Assembly (NCBI GenBank): GCA_001692895.1
Contig: KV748205.1
Span: forward strand, 1,302,001 to 1,366,000
Source of the DNA: Cenococcum geophilum 1.58
Taxonomy: Eukaryota; Ascomycota; Dothideomycetes; Gloniales; Gloniaceae
Direction: 5' to 3'
Length of the DNA: 64,000 bases
Position 1 is the first letter of the stretch, and each line of letters starts with the position of its first letter. Made by a program: the position numbers and the translations under genes. Under the pieces are notes generated by a model. The model saw nothing but the letters and a program-made list of their open reading frames with translations, did no database searches and had not been told where the DNA came from. Below, one piece after another: positions 11,601-24,678 of this stretch.

Positions 11601-13650
11601 GATGAAGTTATAACCTATAAAGTTAGCCGCCTAGAAGGGTTACGGGCCAACTACCTTAGTATGATTATATATGTTAGCTACTAATACTATAAGCTTATAG
11701 GCACTATATAGTTTAATCCAGTGCTTATTTAGGAAGCCTATAATAGGGTTTCACCTTTAAAATAGGATAAGTTTATGCTCTTTTACCAAATTATATTATA
11801 TAAGATTAATTTTAGCGCTGCTATTATATAGTACTTAAAACTAATATACCTTACCTATAGGGAGTGTTATTTCTAGCTTAATAGTAATATAGAGAGTCTC
11901 TTCTTCCGTATCTTACCCTAGTTATAGCTAGGAGAAGTCCGCAACTAGAGCTTTTCTTTTTTTAGATTATTAGTACGGTTATTACCCTACTTATTTTTCT
12001 AATAAAATCTACCTTTACAGTTTTCTCTTAACTTTTTAAAGTATTTCTATAAAGGTGCCAAACGGGTATTAGGTTAGCCCTAAGAGTCTTTCCTATTATT
12101 TAAGGTTCCTAACTTTAACCCTTTTAAAGTTCTCTTTAAAAACGGCTTCTTTAAAGATTAGGCCTACCCTATATTACTACTAGAATACCTATACTTTTAG
12201 TAACCCCCTAGCTTCCTACTAAAAGAGGTCTAGTTCCTTACTATATCTTTAGCGTTTAAAACTGCTTATTTAAAATCCGTATATATAGTAATCTATAATA
12301 GGGCTTCTACGCGCTTTATTTTATTATAAATTACTAGCTTAATTCTAGCCTAGATAAACCTAATCTTCCCCTTCTTATAGATACTACCGTTCTTATTTTT
12401 AAAAGGCTTTAAATCTATCTATTAAGCACGAGTTTTTATAAAGTTTATAAACTAGCAGAAGTTATAGTGGTTAAGCTATATCCCATTCTAGAATAGCTCT
12501 ATATTATTATATTATATAATATATAGATCTTAAGTCTATTTCTTTAGAAAGGTTTGCAGCTATAGCTATATAGTAATTTACTCTTTATTAAGCTAATTAA
12601 GTGCAATCTAGTTTAGTAATTAGTCTTTAATCTTACTAATAATCCAGCGTATACGCTCTTTAGTATTATCTTATATTATCAATATCTTAAAGAAGTTATT
12701 TACCTTATAAACCTAATTATCCAACTACTAGGCGTTAGGTCTATAGCGGAGTTCTAAACTACTAAAGGCCTTAGCTAACTAGTCTATATCCTTTTTCTAT
12801 TTATAGCGTAGATAACTCTCTAAGTCTTCTATACCTCCTTAAGTAGGTACTAAGTAGCTCCTAAGAAGCCCTTAGCCTTAGCTAGGTTATAAAAGATTTT
12901 ATTTAGCCTAGATTAAGCTCTACTAAATCTAGACCTACCCCTAAAGGTTTCTAATATATTTATTAGTAGCTTCTTTCCGTATAGCTTCTAAGAGCCTTAT
13001 AGCAGCTTCCTAATATCTATCTTAGAGAATATTAGTTTAGGGCTCTTAACTTTCTGGCCTTAGCCTTAGGGAAGCTCCGGCTATAGAGGTAGTATTAGTA
13101 CTAGTAGCTAGTATAGATTTCCCTATAAGGCTTAAGTTTTAAGTTAGTAGTTCGTTTAAATTACCTAAAGGGGTAGGCCCGCTTAGCTTATAAGCAGTCT
13201 ATATACTACTACTATACTAATTAGAGGCCGGTAGTCTTCTAGAAGGGTTCTAGTTAGTTCCCTAGTTAAATATATTAGTATATTCCTCTAGCATTTCTAA
13301 CTTAGGGGAAGATCTTAAAGTTACCTCTAGCGCTTAATCTTCTAATTAGCCTAGGTAGGGCTAAAGGGGTTGTAGTTACTTTCTAGTAGCGTTGCAACTA
13401 TTATAGAGGGTGTTTATATTTTCCTTAGCAGTAACTATAGGTATATAAGAGTCTTCGAGCTCCTAGAGCATCTATATATTAAGGCTTATTTAGCTATCTT
13501 ATCTAAAGGGTTATATTATTGCAATCTCTCGCTATTAGAGGGACCTTTCTACCTTACCGTGACGGCTTTCTATAAGGTGCCCGTAGAGTTTCTATTTAGG
13601 TTATTATAAGATTTTAAGAGTAAATAGTGGTTATAAATAAAAGATATAAA
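5700..13650 (-). pseudogene. Gypsy gag-pol remnant
   Basis: The minus strand can be read as a polyprotein only by passing through many TAG/TAA codons. Identified parts are the reverse transcriptase core (about 10.2-10.9 kb) and a following segment around 9540-9600 reading RYDGQTILKALKREKE, consistent with the RNase H to integrase linker region. Integrase would lie at about 7-9 kb and gag at about 11.5-13.6 kb; I infer these from order, not from clear motifs. It cannot make a functional protein. Confidence 0.7.
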
Positions 13651-13709
13651 TAAATAATCTAGTTCTTAAAGCTAACTACCCTTCTAAAAAAGAGTAGAAA
13701 GGATTTAAA

Positions 13710-13926
13710 TATAAGGGGATCTTATAAATAGGGGGCTATAAGGACACGATTGTAGAACAGAATAGATTAGTAAGAGAGATAAATCCTTAAGGAGGTAAGG
13801 CCTCTAGAATTGTAGAGACTATATACTATGGGTATATACCTTTAGTACGTAACCGGTGACTATCTAAGGGGTGTTTAGGGGTTGTCCTAAGGGCAACCTA
13901 AGGTGTCCGCAATAATATCCCTTATA
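13710..13926 (-). repeat. Gypsy element LTR (5' LTR in element sense)
   Basis: Partner of 5040-5256 with identical length. More AT-rich: CG and TG sites in the left copy are TA here, consistent with RIP acting unequally on the two copies. Confidence 0.92.
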
Positions 13927-14125
13927 AAGACATCTTGGTTACTATAGTATAGTCCTATATTAGGGTGTCTTAGTTAATATAGTATAGTATATATTAAGGC
14001 GTTTCGGTTACTATAATATAGTTCTATATTAAGGCGTCTTGGTTACTACAGTTTAGTCCTATATTAAGACGTTGTGGTTACTAGTATAGTCTTATATTAA
14101 GGCGTCTTAGTTACTATAGTAAAAT
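13927..14125. repeat. 35-bp tandem array, right part
   Basis: About 5.5 copies of the unit GGTTACTATAGTATAGTCCT followed by ATATTAAGGCGTCTT, with transition differences. Together with 4995-5039 it forms the insertion site of the Gypsy element. Confidence 0.85.
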
Positions 14126-17100
14126 AGGTATTATCTACTACCTAAAAGAGAGCCTTTCCCGCCTTAAATGTTTTTATAAAGCTAATCTAAAGAACGCTAG
14201 CCTTATAGCTATTCTAGCTAGTTAATAGCCTATCTCTTATCTCTTACCGTACCGTCTTTTACGCGCTATCTTATATTCTTAATTATCCTACGGCGACGGC
14301 TATAGAATATAGCCTCGCTATTAACCCGTTAGCGTACCCTCTAATAATAGTTAAGAGCTTTAATTAACGGCCTACCCGCTAGCCTTAAAGTCCACTTAGT
14401 CTAAAGCTAAAAGACTAAATTACTACCTTAAAGCATTTTATATTTCCTTAACGATGCCTATAGGTTAAGGATAAATAGAAAAGATAGTTAAGTATTAGCT
14501 TATACCTACGTTAGTAGGGGTAATATAAATATAGTAGACGGCAAAGCGGGCGGTACGGATATAGTAGATAGCTAAGTAGGCGGTATAGATATTATAGACA
14601 GCTAAGTAGGCAGTGCGGATATTATAGGTAGCTAAGCGGGTAGCGCAAATATAGTAAACGTTATAGTAAACGGCACGGGCTTGCCTAACGGTAGACGTAT
14701 AGACTTTATAGGCCCTATTTTAGATACGTATCTTTTTTTACTAGATCTATATAGGTGCAAATAATATTAATAACCTTTTTATCTTGCCAAGGCGTTCTAA
14801 AATCGTCTATACGTATAATTAAACCCCCTTTATTTTAGAGATCGCGGCCTTATATTTTAGCTTAGCTACGGCCTTATAGGCGGGCTAGTATTTCCGTATT
14901 ATTAGCTTATTTAGCGTAACTACGTTAGCTAGCGAGCTTTTTACCTATATAGTAAACCTTTAGTACTCCTTATAGCTAAAGAGGGGGTCTTTTTATAGGG
15001 GGTAGAGCGGGAACTGCTTATATAGAATTACTAAGTTTTATAATAGGATTACCCTAAGCGTATAGAGGAGGCGTAGAAATTCTAAGCCCGTAAGGTTAAG
15101 CTATAATCTTATTATTGGCCCTATCTAGGTAGTAGGCCTCTATACGTTTTAGCTAGATATTAGTCTTAAGCTATATCTTTAAATAAAGGGCCTATTTTAG
15201 CACCTCCCATGTATAGGGGAGAAAGTAGCCCTTTTTTTCCTTTAGAAAGCTAGTAATTAACCATATAAACGTATAGGGTAGGTAGCTAAGGTAGGCTCCC
15301 GTATTACGTCCATATTCTAGCATCTAGCCTATTTAATTTAGGTCTTCTTAACGCTACTAAGCTTAGTATACCAAATACTCTACTTATAGGCGCTATAGGT
15401 TTTCTCCTTTAAGTAAATTCCTTCCCCCTAGAATATCTTTTTGTTTTATTTAAACTACGTATAATAGCTTAGCGGCTATTATAGTACTTTAATACTACTA
15501 GGGAAAACGTATAGGTTATAGTAGTTCTCTAACTACTAAAAGGATAGAAAGCTCTTAGCGCTATCTTTACCCTAGCGGTTAAAGAAGTAAAAGGCTATTA
15601 TAAAGAGGGGGTAGAGAATAGGGTTAGCGTTCTGTATATAGCCTATATACTTAACCTTACCATACTAATTCTGCTTCCCTTATATTATTAATATAATTAT
15701 ATACGGCACTAACTTATTTAGTTTAGGCCCTTTATTCTTTAATTTAATAAAGATAAGGTTAGTAAGCTAAACGTCTTATCTACTTTTACTATAGGTAATA
15801 GTGTAGGAGGGTATAACTACTCTTAAATAGGAAAGTTATAGTGCTGTCTGTCTGTTGGTTGGTTAGTCGGTCAGTTATAATTAGTTAGAAGTAATTAGTA
15901 AAGCAGTTAGTAAAAAGAGAAAAAAAGAATATATTCTATAGGTTTGTAATATATAAGGAGGAAAGCCAAAGGCTATATAAATATAGGAAAATGCTAAGCT
16001 ACTAGGCGTAAGCTATTTTACCCCACTATAATAGTAGTATAGCCTAAAGAATAGGTTAGAAAACGGCAGCTATATAGATTAGGTAAGGTATATATAGACC
16101 TAATAAATACTTAGCTGTAGTTTAAAGGTAAAACTTAACTAAACCTAGTATCTTAAAGCCCGTCTTTTAGTATTAAATAATTACCTTTTTAAGCCTTTTA
16201 ACGTTATAGCCGCTAGTAATTATAAATAAGCCTTAATTAATAAAGTTAACGCGTTAAATCTAGTCTTTATTATAGCGAATACTATCTAGAACTGCTAAGA
16301 GCTTCGCCCCCTATAGCGGCTATAAGGTTTTACCTTTTAACTACTATATATAAAGCTTAGTAATAGCGGAGATATAGCTATTTATAACTAAGTATTAAAC
16401 TATCTCGTTAAATAGGGCGTCTAGGGCCTCCTCGTCCTATATCTCCCCTTCCTCCTTTATAGCTTCCTCTCCTATACCTATAGCTGCCCCTATAACTACC
16501 CCTATAGCTACCTTCCCCCCTAGCTACCTTACCTACTTAACCGTCTTCTACCTCTTTTTTGCCTACTTACTATCTTTTTATATCTCCTTCTATTTTAACT
16601 TCTATTTTTAATAGCTAGCAGCCTATAATTTTTAGTTAATAACTTACTACTCTAAAAATAGGTAAAGCTTATTATCTGTTACCCAGGCGCGTCTATATTA
16701 CTTTTTAGTCTTATATACTAGTCTTTTTACTTTTTTTACTTTGGCTTATACGCCTTTATAGTATTCTTTAAGCGCTAGGCCTTATAAATATTGTATAGCC
16801 GTACTGTTTAGGCCTTAAATTCGTTCTAGAGGCTATAGGAGGAAAGGAAGGAAAAGGCTAGGGGGGCTTTCTTTAACTATAAAGTAGACCGTAGGGTAAG
16901 AAGATTCTTAAAAGACTCTATCTCCACAAGAGGTTAGGGGGAAAACGCGTAAGTATAGTATAGGTATAGGTAAATAAAGCTACCAAACGCGTAAATATTA
17001 AAGGAGGAGGAGAAGAAGAAGAGAGCTCTATATTATAGAATTAGAATTATAGCAGGCCGTTCTATATAAAATTAGAAGCCCTATATAAGCTAGAAGCTAG

Positions 17101-17248
17101 CGCAGGTATAAAAATAAAAAGAGTGTTAAAAAATAGATTATTAAGGTAACGATAAGGTTAAAGGCGCGCGACAAGGTCCTTTATACTAACCTAGTACTAA
17201 CCTAGGCCTTAAAAACGCGTCTAAAAAGTAGGGGCTACTACTAAAAGG
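14126..17248. other. Decayed element interior, family not identified
   Basis: AT-rich, with stops in all frames. It contains a short coding-type tandem repeat (14533-14661). The plus strand near 17100-17240 reads as a basic peptide (KARDKVLYTN) leading up to a purine run at about 17245-17256 and a possible LTR start. This could be the interior of a plus-strand LTR element, but no reverse transcriptase or integrase motif was recognised. Confidence 0.35.
14533..14661 (+). repeat. 30-bp minisatellite encoding a decapeptide repeat
   Basis: About 4.3 units of 30 bp. Read on the plus strand the first unit is VDGKAGGTDI, and later units have TAG at the fourth residue (CAG expected). The period is divisible by three, which suggests the array was once translated as part of a gag-like or other element protein. 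Confidence 0.7.
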
Positions 17249-18208
17249 GGGGGGGGTGATATTTGGACGATATATTACGGACCTTAGAGGGTCGTGCGTA
17301 ACCCGAGGTTATGCTAAGCTTAACCCCGACCTCCAATACCTAGGGTTGCGATCCGTCCGAAATATAAATCCTAATCTAACTAGGTTCGGAAGATCCAGAT
17401 CCTAACCGAAATTCTAAGCCGGATCCTCTATATTTCAAAGGCCTAGATTTTAACAATTCTCCGGTTTTTATATAATAGATTTTAAAGATAATATTACGAT
17501 ATATAACTTTAGGCAATTATAGGATTTTATTAAGCTAGTAGTGTTATATAGAGGCTTTAAATTAGCTAACCTCCTCCTAGTTTAAAAGCTGCTAAATTGT
17601 ATTTAACTCCTCTTATAAAGCTGGGTTCTCTATAACGTACTAGCCACCTAAATAAGCTAGCTACCTACCTTTTACCGCATATGCAACCTTACTAAAAGGT
17701 AGCACCACACTTCAAAACTTACGCATACCCATCTTTCCATCAAAAACAATTAATTTCCTAACTATTAAGACCTAATTCCTACTACCTAGCGAGCTAAAGG
17801 TGGATTTATTTGTCGTTTTACCCCCTTTTCCCTAACAGAAAATTCTTCTTAGGGGTGGTCCTAGCTTATAAGCGAGGCACGGATAGGAATACTAAAACTA
17901 CCGCTACCTCTTCGGAGAAGAAAAAAGCGGCCGAAATCGGCATATAACACATTTTATTCAATATTAAAACAAACACTTATTAAAATTTTATACGGTTTAG
18001 TGCATTAGAATTGCAAAACGCTTCTCTACAAGTCCTACTCTTAGTATATAATTTTATATATGGTAGTAGGGGAGTTTTAAATTTTATCGTGTTTAAGTGT
18101 TTACGATTTAGTGTTAGCGCAAGTGCCAATTTCAGCCTATTTTTTCTTCCCCGAAGAGCACTACTACTACTACCACCACTACCACTAATACCAAAACTAT
18201 GGTATAAA
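17249..18208 (+). other. Purine tract then LTR-like sequence; rest unassigned
   Basis: The purine run ends at 17256 and is followed by TGATATTTGGACGATATATT, an LTR-start-like TG after a purine tract. No second copy was found in the window. From about 17.6 kb composition rises slightly. A region at 17880-18200 just upstream of the LINE ORF1 start may be the LINE 5' UTR; the frame open at 18011-18340 covers it but only its part from 18209 looks like protein. Confidence 0.35.
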
Positions 18209-19123
18209 ATGCCAAGGCCTAATAGGTTAAAAAAAAAACCTCCTATAGAAATAAGCGATGAAGAGTCTACATTTACTTTTTCTCCCCCTTCTCCCTCTCT
18301 TAGCCTATTTAGGATAGGGGAAAAAAGAGGACATCCTTAGTCTTCTCCTGAAAAAGAAAACCAAAAACCTATAAAAAAAAGATAATAAAACTAACAACTA
18401 CTACGGATAGTATACCTAGTATACCTTTCTTCTCCCTCTTTTTAGAACAACATCTATATAAGGCTTTAGAAAGCCTAATCTAGGCCTATAAAGTGCTAGA
18501 AGAAGAAGAAGAGAAATAAGAAGAAAAATAAGAATAAGTTAGATAGCTAGTAGACTATATACAAAGTATACTAGAAGGAAGGGATCCCTTTATAACTAAA
18601 GAAAAAGAAGAGACAAAAGATACCCTAAAAGGACTAGTAGAAGAAATAAGAGCTCTCCGTAAGGAGGTAGCTCCTATTAAAGAAACTTACGCAAAAAGGC
18701 TAAAGAAGGACCTCCCTTCTTTATCCTCCCTGCCTTCCTTATTATTATTATCGTCTACCCCTCCTTCTTCTAGCAGGGTAACTAGTAGCACGCTAGCTCT
18801 ACCTCTACCTCTATTAAAAGTAAGAAAAAGTAGCTATAAGAAAGGAAGCTAGTCCTAATTATAAACAAAAAGGACTAATTCCTAGATATATTCTCTATAC
18901 GAAATAAATTCAATTAACTATTTATATTAAAACTGCAAGTAAAAAAGCTAGTATTAGCGTCTATAGCTAGAACTAAAGGAAAATAAAATATTCTCATTAC
19001 GACTATAGAAGAGTATAATGCAGATTTCCTAGTCAAATATAAGGAGATCTGGCATAACTGCTTTACCTTTTAAAGAGAACAAAAACTAAAACTATGGGTT
19101 TAAATTATAGCCTATAGGGTTCC
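18209..19123 (+). pseudogene. Non-LTR retrotransposon (LINE) ORF1, N-terminal part, interrupted
   Basis: Starts at an ATG giving MPRPNRLKKKPPIEISDEES, a basic then acidic/serine-rich start. It continues through stops as a Lys/Glu-rich, coiled-coil-like region (18480-18720). The frame is broken at 19123 by a Copia element whose 5-bp target duplication (GTTCC) abuts both halves. The second half (24679-25199) carries zinc knuckles. The arrangement fits Tad1-type fungal LINE ORF1 proteins, which bind element RNA. No ORF2 (reverse transcriptase) is present downstream, so the LINE copy is incomplete. Confidence 0.7.
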
Positions 19124-19298
19124 TGTTAGATAATCTGTATTCTATATAGCGTAGGGCGTGCACGAGTTACGTGTACGGAGTATATATATTATAAATATCT
19201 TTATCTAAGCCCAGGGGCCCCAGGTTAAGACAGGATTAAGATTATCAATTAATTAACCTATTTTTATTAAAGAGTAGCTCTATATAAACTATCTAACA
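19124..19298 (+). repeat. Copia 5' LTR
   Basis: 175 bp with 9-bp inverted ends. It differs from the 3' LTR mainly by transitions. It contains ATATATATTATAAATATC, which could hold a TATA box, and ends at AACTATCTAACA. Confidence 0.95.
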
Positions 19299-19309
19299 GT
19301 TATAATCCC

Positions 19310-22300
19310 GGTCCGCCAACATAAGAAGCTATTTAGCTATTACTTAATTATTTAAAGAAATTCTACCTTATCGTCAAACTCTAACACCTCATTATTAAAG
19401 GACGCAGACTCTAACAAAAATCCTACCTTAATTGTTACAGGACGAGATTCCACGAGATTCTATAAAATTCTATAAGATTCCACCTTAATCGTTAGAGGAC
19501 AATCCTATTAACAAAATCTTATCTTAATTCCTCCTTTGCCTATTAGTTAAATGACTCCACTAAGGTTAAGTTTGTTTACTATAATTATCCTTAATAAGCT
19601 AAAAGACTGGGAGTAATAGATCTAGCAACTATAAGCCCTCGTAAACAAATAAATTTAGGCCTACGTTAACCCAGATAAAAAAGCACCTTAATAAGGTCTA
19701 CTATAAGAACCACCCTATCTAGAAGTTATAGATTTTAATAAGAATGCAACCTTATATATATAGCTCTCAACGAATTAACAGAGGGCGTATAAGAATAGCA
19801 GACAATACTATAACTAGAATATAAAGTATTTCCTAAAATAAGAAGAGTACCTTTAATAGATCCGCACCTAAATTATATCTATAGTATTAATTTAGAAGAA
19901 GCTATTGCTTAACCCTTCCTTAATAGTTAAAGAATAGCTATCTTAATTAAAGGAGAACACAGAACCTACCTTAACGTTTATTAAAAAGAAGGTACAATAC
20001 TAGTATATAGAAGCTCTTAAGGGGTTTAAACACTTATAAAAATTAAATTAGTGGCTAGATTAATGGGAATATATAATATTACTAGGAGAGAAGTATAAAA
20101 TACCTTAAATATCTAATAGAATCTGGCTTTAAGAATTAGTAAAAGTTATTTAACCTTTTAGCGACGCCTATTATATAAAGTACACTACTAAGTTAAATAA
20201 CCCTTAAAAGTTAAGATTTTCCAAATACTATAGAGTAGCAAAGGAGCTGCAAGAAGGACTTAGAATACCTTTAAAAAAAAGCTAATACTACTATAAGAGG
20301 GAGTACTTTTAATGCAGACTTTACAGAACAAGCTATTAAGGATCACTCTAATACTACTAAAGGTTTATAGAGAGGAAAAACCTTAGTATATAATAGACGC
20401 TTAAAGAAAGCTAAGATACTAGTAGATAAAGAGACGTCCTATAAGAAGCTAATACTTAAGTACTTAGCGTGCGGAATACAAAGACATTCTATTTAGGACT
20501 ATTAGTGTTTATTTAAAGATAAGAGACCTATAGGAGTTATAATTAGAGATGCTCGCATTAATAGGGTACTAAAGAAGGTAGAAAAGAATAAGGATTTTAC
20601 TAACTAAGTTATAAAGATCAGACTTAAAGAATAAGAAGATAAAGCTTAATAATAATAGGACAAGAGTTAGAAAGTTAAAATTAAGGGAGAAGCTAATGCG
20701 ATATTCCTAAAATTATATTATACCGGTTAACTCTATCTACTAAAGCTATTAACCATTCTTAACTTAGGAACCACTTTTTATATCTTTAATAACCTCCCTT
20801 ATTTCTATAATTTTAGGAAAGCTCTAAAATACAAATATATTACCACTGGCAGCTTAGAAGTGCCTATACTAGGCTATAGTAATATTACTATCTAAATTAC
20901 AAAACTAGACAAGAGTAAGGGAATTCTATGTCTTAAAGACGTTGCCTTTTATACGGACTTTAATATAAATCTAGTGTTGTTCTATCTACTTTAAAAATAA
21001 AAATACTATTAGGATAATAAAGGAGATAACAATCTTCTAGTTTAGAAGAATAATATAATCCTATATTAAATAGAAGAATATTACGGATAATAGACTATTA
21101 AATACGTCCGATTAGAAAGTCTATTAGCGTTTAATATAAGCTAACTACTATACCACCAACAGAAGTGTAGAGTATTGTTAAGAGACATTTGTCTAGATGC
21201 GAAAGGTAATATATAACTATAGTATCTGCGTCTAGGTTATCTAGGGCCTATAAGCCTTTATTATTTAGGTATTAACGCCCTAGGAGTTAAGCTTTAAGGC
21301 CTTAAGATAACAGAATATTAACACTATAGCCTTGCTAAAATTAAGCGTTAGGTCTTATAAAGGTTCTTAAAACAAAATATTAATAAACCCTATTTTAACC
21401 TCTATATTAACTAGACTAACCTTAAGAAAGCACATACCGGATTTATACGAGTTATACTTATCCACAATACCTACTTAGGAAGATCTTTCCCGTACTTTAT
21501 AATAACGCATAGTAAGGAAAAGGAGATACTATAAATGCTTAAAGATTTTATCTAGTGAATTTGTCTAAGGTATAACCCTAAAGTTAACACTATTAGATTA
21601 AACAACGAGCTAGGGAAAAAGAGAACCCTTAAATAGCTACGGACTTAAGGGATTATATTTAAGCCTTTAGCGCTATATACCTAAGCTTAAAATAATACCA
21701 CCAAACGCTTAGGGGGTATAATTATTAAGAGAGTATAAGTAATAAGAATTGCTGCTAATTTACTACATAATCTATAGAACGAGATAGTTAACTATATAGT
21801 CTACCTTTAAGATTAAACGCCACGGGAAAGTAATGGATGGAAATCGCTATATAAGAGGTTTTATACCTTCCTAGCTAATAGGAGATTAAGAAAACCACAA
21901 CTAGCGCACCTAAAAGCCTATAGCTATAGGGCGTACGCAATAACATTAGACGCCTAGCTAAGGAAGAAAAGGCTAAGTAAGCTAGATCCGCGAGCCTATA
22001 TCAGCTATCTCGTTAGCTATAACTCTACCAATATCTATAGGATCTAGATCCTATATAAGGGTATTATCATCTCTATAAGGGATATTATCTTTAATAAAAA
22101 GATATTCTTTAATGGCAAGTAAACGGACATCTTAGAGGACCTATACGCTAAATTAAACATGCTAATTAAGAAGATTTAACTTCCTAATACCCTAACTAAG
22201 AATAAGGTTCTTGGGCCTAGAAGATAATAAAGTAGTATTTAAACCGTCAATTTAAGAGAAAAACGACGACGTTAATAAGCTAGTTTAAACCTTTAATAAG

Positions 22301-24490
22301 TTAGTAAACCGTAAGCTTGTAAGAGCTCTTAAAGACGTATATTATACGCCACCTCCAATAAAAGAAGATAAAGAATCTCTATATGCCTTTTACGTTAAGT
22401 ATTCTATAAAGTTAGATATATAAGATTAGGACATTATCTAACTAATAGGAGACGGGTTTAATACTTAAGGGGTATTTAACGACTTGGTTAAAGACTTATT
22501 TAAGAAAGCCGGTAATAATAGGTTTAAAGACTTTATTACTAAAAGGATTACTTTAGCCTATTATAGCGCCTTCTTAGCAGGAAGGAAGTTTAACCTTAAT
22601 AGTTAACTTAACAACAGTAAGCTAAAATTAGGTAGAATACGTAATGTCAGACTATAGAGGAAGAACTTACCTCCTCTACCTTAGTTAATCTAGGACCTTA
22701 ATATACACCCTCTTTAAGATTATTTCTAAGAGGCTTAATAAGCCCACCTCCAATCTTATTATTAAATAAGGTTATTTTAAGAAATAGATAAAAAGTACGT
22801 AAAGGGACAGCAGATCTTTAGCTTAATGCAGGTGTTTATCTATAAGACGGATAAGTACGGATTCCTCCAGAAATATAAGGCACGCTTAGTAGTATATAGA
22901 AATTAATAGGCCTCAGGAGACCTACCTACGAGAGCTATTATATTAGCAAGTACAACCTTCCAGACCCTAATGGCAATTACCGTAAAATTCGACCTAGAGA
23001 TAACACAGAAAGATATAGTTAACGCGTTTATTTATTACGATCTTAATAAGGTTATCTATATAAAGCTACCGCTAGGGTTTAATAAAGGAAAGACAGATAA
23101 AGTACTACGCTTAAGAAAAGCCCTTTACGGACTATAACAATTACCACTATTATGGTAGAAGAATCTTATGAGCTCGTTAAACGAATTAGGTTTTAAAGAG
23201 GTACCCTAAAAGCTATATATTATGCTAAAAGATAGAATAGTTATCTTCTTCTACGTTAACGATATTATCTTCTGCTACTAAAAAGATAGATAAGAAGAAA
23301 GCTTAAGAAGCAATTAAGGAGCTAAGTAAGAAATACCAGATAAGTACCCTTAGCGAGCTAAAATGGTTCCTAGAAATCTATATACTACGTAATTATAGCT
23401 AAAGGCTTCTATAGCTATCCTAGAAAGCCTATATTAAAAAGATAGCTAACTAGTATAAGATAGATCTTAAAGGGCGTCTTTTAAACACTTCTATAGTAGA
23501 ATTAGAACTTCTTTTTACTAATTACTAATTAATCCGTCTAAAGCGTCCGTCCCCCAATATAGACCTATTAGTCCGTCCTATATCCCTACCAGCTTCTACA
23601 ATGCTATATTAGAGAAAATTAGTTTTAGTGCTCTATATAGCTACTACAACGCGTCTAGATATTGCTTTTATAGTATTACGGCTAGTAAGGTTTAATTAGA
23701 ACCTAAGCTAAAAGCACTATTAAGCAGTAGACAGAGTAATCTAGTACCTATATAGCACGAGGAGCAGAGCAATCTACTATAGAGGAGATAAGGAAGGAAT
23801 AAATGGTAAAGGGAGTAATAAAGGAATATGTAATAAAGGACGAGATAATAAAGACAGTAGAAGTAAAGCGCAATTATTTATCTATGCTAGTAACGCATTA
23901 TTTACAAATAACTTTATTAATAGAAAGAGCTTATAAGGATATATTATAAAGCTATTTAGGGGACCTATTGCCTAGAGAGCAAATAAGCAGAATATAGTAA
24001 TGACGTTAAGTATAGAGGCTAAGTTATTAGCCCTATTACAGACAGCAAAGGAAGCTATCTTTATTAGTAGGATGCTTAAAGCAATAACGTTAAGGCTAAA
24101 CGAGCCCTTAATTATTAACTGTAATAATACTTAGATACTCTAACTAATTATAGAAGACACTATAAAGCTAATTATAAAGCTCTAATACGTCAACATCTAT
24201 TAATACTAGTTGCGTTAAGGATACGTAATAAAAAAGTACTATTTTAATAGAAAGCGACAAAGGAGATAATTACTAATAGATTTACGAAGGCCCTGCCTAA
24301 GCAGAGGTTTTAAAGCTTCGTTAATATAATCAGAATAGTAGATATTAAGGAGTATCTAAATAAGGAGAAGCAACTAAAGGACCTAAGGGAGAAGATTAGA
24401 GCGAGACGGAAGGATTTAGATAAGATTATGGTTTAATTAACTTATTAACGGACACAAGAAGGTAGTTAGCTTTAACCTTTAAGAGCTTAA
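19310..24490 (+). pseudogene. Copia gag-pol remnant
   Basis: One long plus-strand reading with many in-frame TAG/TAA codons. The RT box reads YVNDII where the family has YVDDII; GAC to AAC at the catalytic Asp is a RIP-type change. The integrase region retains LRLGYLGP and a TGFIRVILIH stretch. It is not functional. Confidence 0.85.
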
Positions 24491-24503
24491 AGCTAAGGGG
24501 GTG

Positions 24504-24678
24504 TGTTAGATAATCTGTATTCTATATGGCGTAGGACGTACACGAGTCACGTATATAGGGCACGTGTATTATAAATATCTTTATCTAAGCCTAGGGGCTC
24601 CAGGTTAAGACACGATTAAGATTATTAATTAATTAACCCATTTTTATCAAAGAGTAGCTCTATATAAACTATCTAACA
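24504..24678 (+). repeat. Copia 3' LTR
   Basis: Same length as the 5' LTR. It is preceded by the purine-rich AAAGCTAAGGGGGTG (24489-24503), a good polypurine tract. Confidence 0.95.

Larger units (their letters stand above)
5040..13926 (-). mobile_element. Full-length Gypsy-type LTR retrotransposon, decayed
   Basis: Two 217-bp LTRs (5040-5256 and 13710-13926) flank an 8.45-kb interior. Their outer and inner ends are inverted (TRTAAGGG and CCCTTAYA), and the target duplication is AAAAC/AAGAC. A purine tract lies next to the left LTR when read on the minus strand (rc of 5257-5272), so the element runs right to left. The reverse transcriptase core is visible on the minus strand near 10445-10490 as VIYLDNILIY; the family has YLDDIL, so an Asp is now Asn. 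Downstream, near 10290-10420, a frame reads HVCEVLE, then YTKALKYIFN, then FLDYIITPIG, as in Gypsy pol, with TAG at Trp/Gln positions. Length and layout are normal for Gypsy, but the coding part is dead in every domain I read. Confidence 0.88.
19124..24678 (+). mobile_element. Full-length Copia-type LTR retrotransposon, decayed
   Basis: Two 175-bp LTRs (19124-19298 and 24504-24678) begin TGTTAGATA and end TATCTAACA. The element is 5,555 bp, and GTTCC is duplicated exactly at 19119-19123 and 24679-24683. Interior motifs on the plus strand, in order: a gag part with a degenerate zinc knuckle near 20450-20530 (CGIQRHSI, then CLFK); the integrase N-terminal part near 21220-21340 (LRLGYLGP, then GVKL, then HYSLAKIK); and the reverse transcriptase box YVNDII at 23251-23268. 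The order gag-integrase-RT is diagnostic for Copia. It inserted into a LINE ORF1. Confidence 0.93.
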
